A stretch of 6,597 nt of DNA from Gammaproteobacteria bacterium (lineage in GTDB: Bacteria > Pseudomonadota > Gammaproteobacteria > Pseudomonadales > Pseudohongiellaceae). Below, piece after piece: positions 4,545-6,597 of the stretch (position 1 is the first letter of the stretch; each line of letters opens with the position of its first letter). The stretch covers positions 6,188 to 12,784 of the forward strand of contig NZNL01000079.1 of the NCBI GenBank assembly GCA_002694855.1. The letters are read 5' to 3'. The notes beneath the pieces are model-generated. The model saw only the letters and a list, made by a program, of their open reading frames with translations. It was not told where the DNA came from and made no database searches. The position numbers and the translations under genes were made by a program.

Positions 4545-6557
4545 ATGTACCGTTCAACTCGAATTATTTACGCTTCGAATTTCGTAATCCTCACCAACTT
4601 GATTCTGTTTGTAGCGGCACCGGTAATAGCCCAGGATCATTTCAACGACAAAGGATCTGGTCCAAGTCGTTTCACTACTGCTTTGCAGCAACAGTTACGA
4701 GACGATTTACCATTTGAAGACCAGCGGGATTTCGAAGAATCCCGCCGTGGCTTTATTGCTGAACCCGATAGTAGACAGATTATTGGATTGAACGGCAATG
4801 TCGTTTGGGACATGACACGCTATGATTTTCTGCTAAACGGCACGGATTACGACAGCATTCACCCGTCCTTACAGCGACAGGCTTTGCTTAACATGAACTA
4901 CGGGCTTTACGAAGTGGTACCTAATTTTATTTATCAAGTACGCGGCTTCGATTTGTCCAATATGACACTTATAAAAGGTGAAACCGGCTGGATACTGTTT
5001 GATGTGTTACTCACCAGCGAAACTGCGAGCGCCGCTTTGGCGTTAGCAAATCAATACTTGGGAGAGCGGCCGGTAAAAGCAGTGATATATTCCCATTCTC
5101 ACATTGATCATTTTGGTGGTATCAGGGGAGTTGTGCGCGAAGAACAGGTCACCAGTGGCGAGGTCGAGATCATCGCACCTGTCGGGTTTATGGAGCAAGC
5201 TATCTCTGAAAATGTGTACGCTGGGAACGCTATGTCACGCCGTGCTGGGTTCCAATATGGCCGAGTGATCCCCTCCAGTCCTTTCGGTCAAGTCGATTCA
5301 GCTATTGGTAAAGGTCTGGCCGTGGGCACTACTGGTCTCATAGCGCCTACGCGCACAATAACAGACGACTTTGAGGAACACAGTATTGATGGGGTCAACA
5401 TGGTGTTCCAGAATACACCAGGTACCGAAGCACCAGCGGAAATGAACACTTGGTTTCCCGACAATAAAGTTCTGTGGGTGGCTGAAAATATTACGGCGAC
5501 TATCCATAATATTTACACCCTGCGGGGAGCGCTTGTGCGTGACGCGCTTACGTGGTCCAAGCAAATTAACCAAGCGTTGTACCGCTTCGGCCAAGAAGCT
5601 GAAGTATTGGTTTCTTCTCATAACTGGCCGCGGTGGGGTAACCAACGCATACAGGAAATTATGCGTGCACAACGCGATGCTTATGCCAATCTCAATAATC
5701 AGGTATTAAATCTTGCTAACCAAGGCGTCACAATCAACGAGATTCATAATAAGTACCAGGTGCCGACAAGCCTGCAGCAAAAGTGGAGTGTGCGGCAATA
5801 CCACGGATCAGAATTTCATAATTCACGTGCAGTACTAAATCGTTATCTGGGCTATTGGGACGGAAACCCAGCTACACTAGCTCCATTGTCTCCGGCAGAT
5901 TCGGCACCGCTATTTGTCGAAATGATGGGAGGAGCGCCAGCGATAATCTCCAGAGCGGAAGACCTACATGATTCTGGTCAATATCGCTTTGCGATGGAGA
6001 TACTCAATACGCTCATCTATGCTGAACCAGAAAACGGCCTGGCGAAAGACCTTCTAGCGGATGTATTTGAGCAGTTGGGATATCAATATGAGAGTGCCAG
6101 CTTGCGTAATGTTTTTCTTTCAGCAGCACAAGAACTTCGCAACGGGGCACCTCCAATCGGTGCTCCGAGAGGAACCAGTCCAAGTCTTGCTCGTGCCATG
6201 ACAACACCCCAATGGTGGGATGCTGTTGCGACTAGAGTGGACAGCAGTTTGGCAGATGGTGTGCAATTCATTTTAAATTTCATCACACCTGATACTGGGC
6301 AGAACTTTGTTATTGAAATGAGTGGAGGCACGTTGACCAATATAGAGGGTTATTTATCTGACAAGGCCGATGCCAGCATTACAATGAATAGAGCTGATTT
6401 GGATTCCGTGATCATGGGGCAAGCAACACTTGCATCTCTCTTGCAGAGTGGAATAGGCAGTCTGGAAGGCAACCAGCGTGTACTTTTCCAACTGGCGTCG
6501 GTACTGATTGAATTCAGTCCCGGGTTCGAAGTTATCGAGGGAACGAGCCAGGATTAA
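4545..6557 (+). CDS. Exported alkylsulfatase, SdsA1/YjcS-type metallo-beta-lactamase fold
   Basis: This 670-residue protein has the three-part plan of class III alkylsulfatases, close to their usual length of roughly 650-660. A signal peptide (MYRSTRIIYASNFV... to VIA-QD, about 29) directs export. The family signature IYQVRGFDLSNMTLI lies at about 129-143. The metallo-beta-lactamase domain shows SHSHIDHFGG (183-192) with ligands His184, His186, Asp188 and His189. Further ligand candidates are Glu295/Glu299 in TEAPAEM, Glu314 in AENI and His359 in SSHNWPRWG. A helical dimerisation region follows (about 370-545), then an SCP-2-like C-terminal domain (about 553-665). The family hydrolyses primary alkyl sulfates such as dodecyl sulfate to alcohol and sulfate with two zinc ions. 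I chose ATG 4545 over the in-frame TTG 4521: it puts the signal peptide at the true N-terminus and has AAAGAGA upstream, though its Shine-Dalgarno is weak. The exact substrate is unknown; marine organic sulfate esters are possible. Confidence 0.93.
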   Translation: MYRSTRIIYASNFVILTNLILFVAAPVIAQDHFNDKGSGPSRFTTALQQQLRDDLPFEDQRDFEESRRGFIAEPDSRQIIGLNGNVVWDMTRYDFLLNGTDYDSIHPSLQRQALLNMNYGLYEVVPNFIYQVRGFDLSNMTLIKGETGWILFDVLLTSETASAALALANQYLGERPVKAVIYSHSHIDHFGGIRGVVREEQVTSGEVEIIAPVGFMEQAISENVYAGNAMSRRAGFQYGRVIPSSPFGQVDSAIGKGLAVGTTGLIAPTRTITDDFEEHSIDGVNMVFQNTPGTEAPAEMNTWFPDNKVLWVAENITATIHNIYTLRGALVRDALTWSKQINQALYRFGQEAEVLVSSHNWPRWGNQRIQEIMRAQRDAYANLNNQVLNLANQGVTINEIHNKYQVPTSLQQKWSVRQYHGSEFHNSRAVLNRYLGYWDGNPATLAPLSPADSAPLFVEMMGGAPAIISRAEDLHDSGQYRFAMEILNTLIYAEPENGLAKDLLADVFEQLGYQYESASLRNVFLSAAQELRNGAPPIGAPRGTSPSLARAMTTPQWWDAVATRVDSSLADGVQFILNFITPDTGQNFVIEMSGGTLTNIEGYLSDKADASITMNRADLDSVIMGQATLASLLQSGIGSLEGNQRVLFQLASVLIEFSPGFEVIEGTSQD

Positions 6558-6597
6558 TTAGTTACTTACTGCGTTTACGGTTCGGTTGAAATCGATT
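6558..6597. other. Short non-coding tail at window end
   Basis: Forty bases follow the alkylsulfatase stop codon. I see no terminator hairpin, promoter or gene start in them. Confidence 0.6.

Overview
The window looks like chromosomal DNA of a free-living Gram-negative bacterium, most likely a marine gammaproteobacterium. This is inference, from moderate GC content, Shine-Dalgarno starters, several exported proteins, a bacterial tRNA-Pro with encoded CCA, and the protein types present. It holds five protein genes, one tRNA gene and one strong intrinsic terminator. I see no insertion sequence, CRISPR array or phage gene.

Layout. Bases 1-581 are the 3' end of an acyl-CoA synthetase gene on the + strand. 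It converges with a minus-strand gene (653-1273) for a cytoplasmic DsbA/FrnE-type thioredoxin-fold oxidoreductase. That gene is the highlight of the window. Its reading frame is open from an ATG with a good ribosome binding site, except for one in-frame TGA. The TGA sits exactly at the first cysteine of the CPWC active site, giving U-P-W-C. A hairpin with a G-starting loop follows about 16 nt downstream, as expected for a bacterial SECIS element. The gene is therefore best read as a selenoprotein. A routine caller would start it at GTG 1210 and lose the active site.

A divergent intergenic region (1274-1452) leads to three + strand genes for exported proteins: a 556-residue TPR protein of unknown function, a 357-residue NHL beta-propeller resembling peptidyl-hydroxyglycine amidating lyase (PAL), and a 670-residue alkylsulfatase of the SdsA1/YjcS type. 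Between the last two lie tRNA-Pro(CGG), only 17 bp after the propeller stop codon, and a strong rho-independent terminator. The terminator separates the alkylsulfatase as its own transcription unit. A perfect FNR/Anr-type palindrome (TTGAT-N4-ATCAA) lies just before the alkylsulfatase start codon, and a degenerate copy of the tRNA 3' end lies upstream of it.

How the genes work together is mostly open. Alkylsulfatase releases sulfate and a fatty alcohol, and an acyl-CoA synthetase could act after the alcohol is oxidised, but the two genes are about 4 kb apart and not in one operon. The selenoprotein shows no obvious functional link to its neighbours. Expressing it would require selAB, selC and selD elsewhere in the genome; none is in this window.
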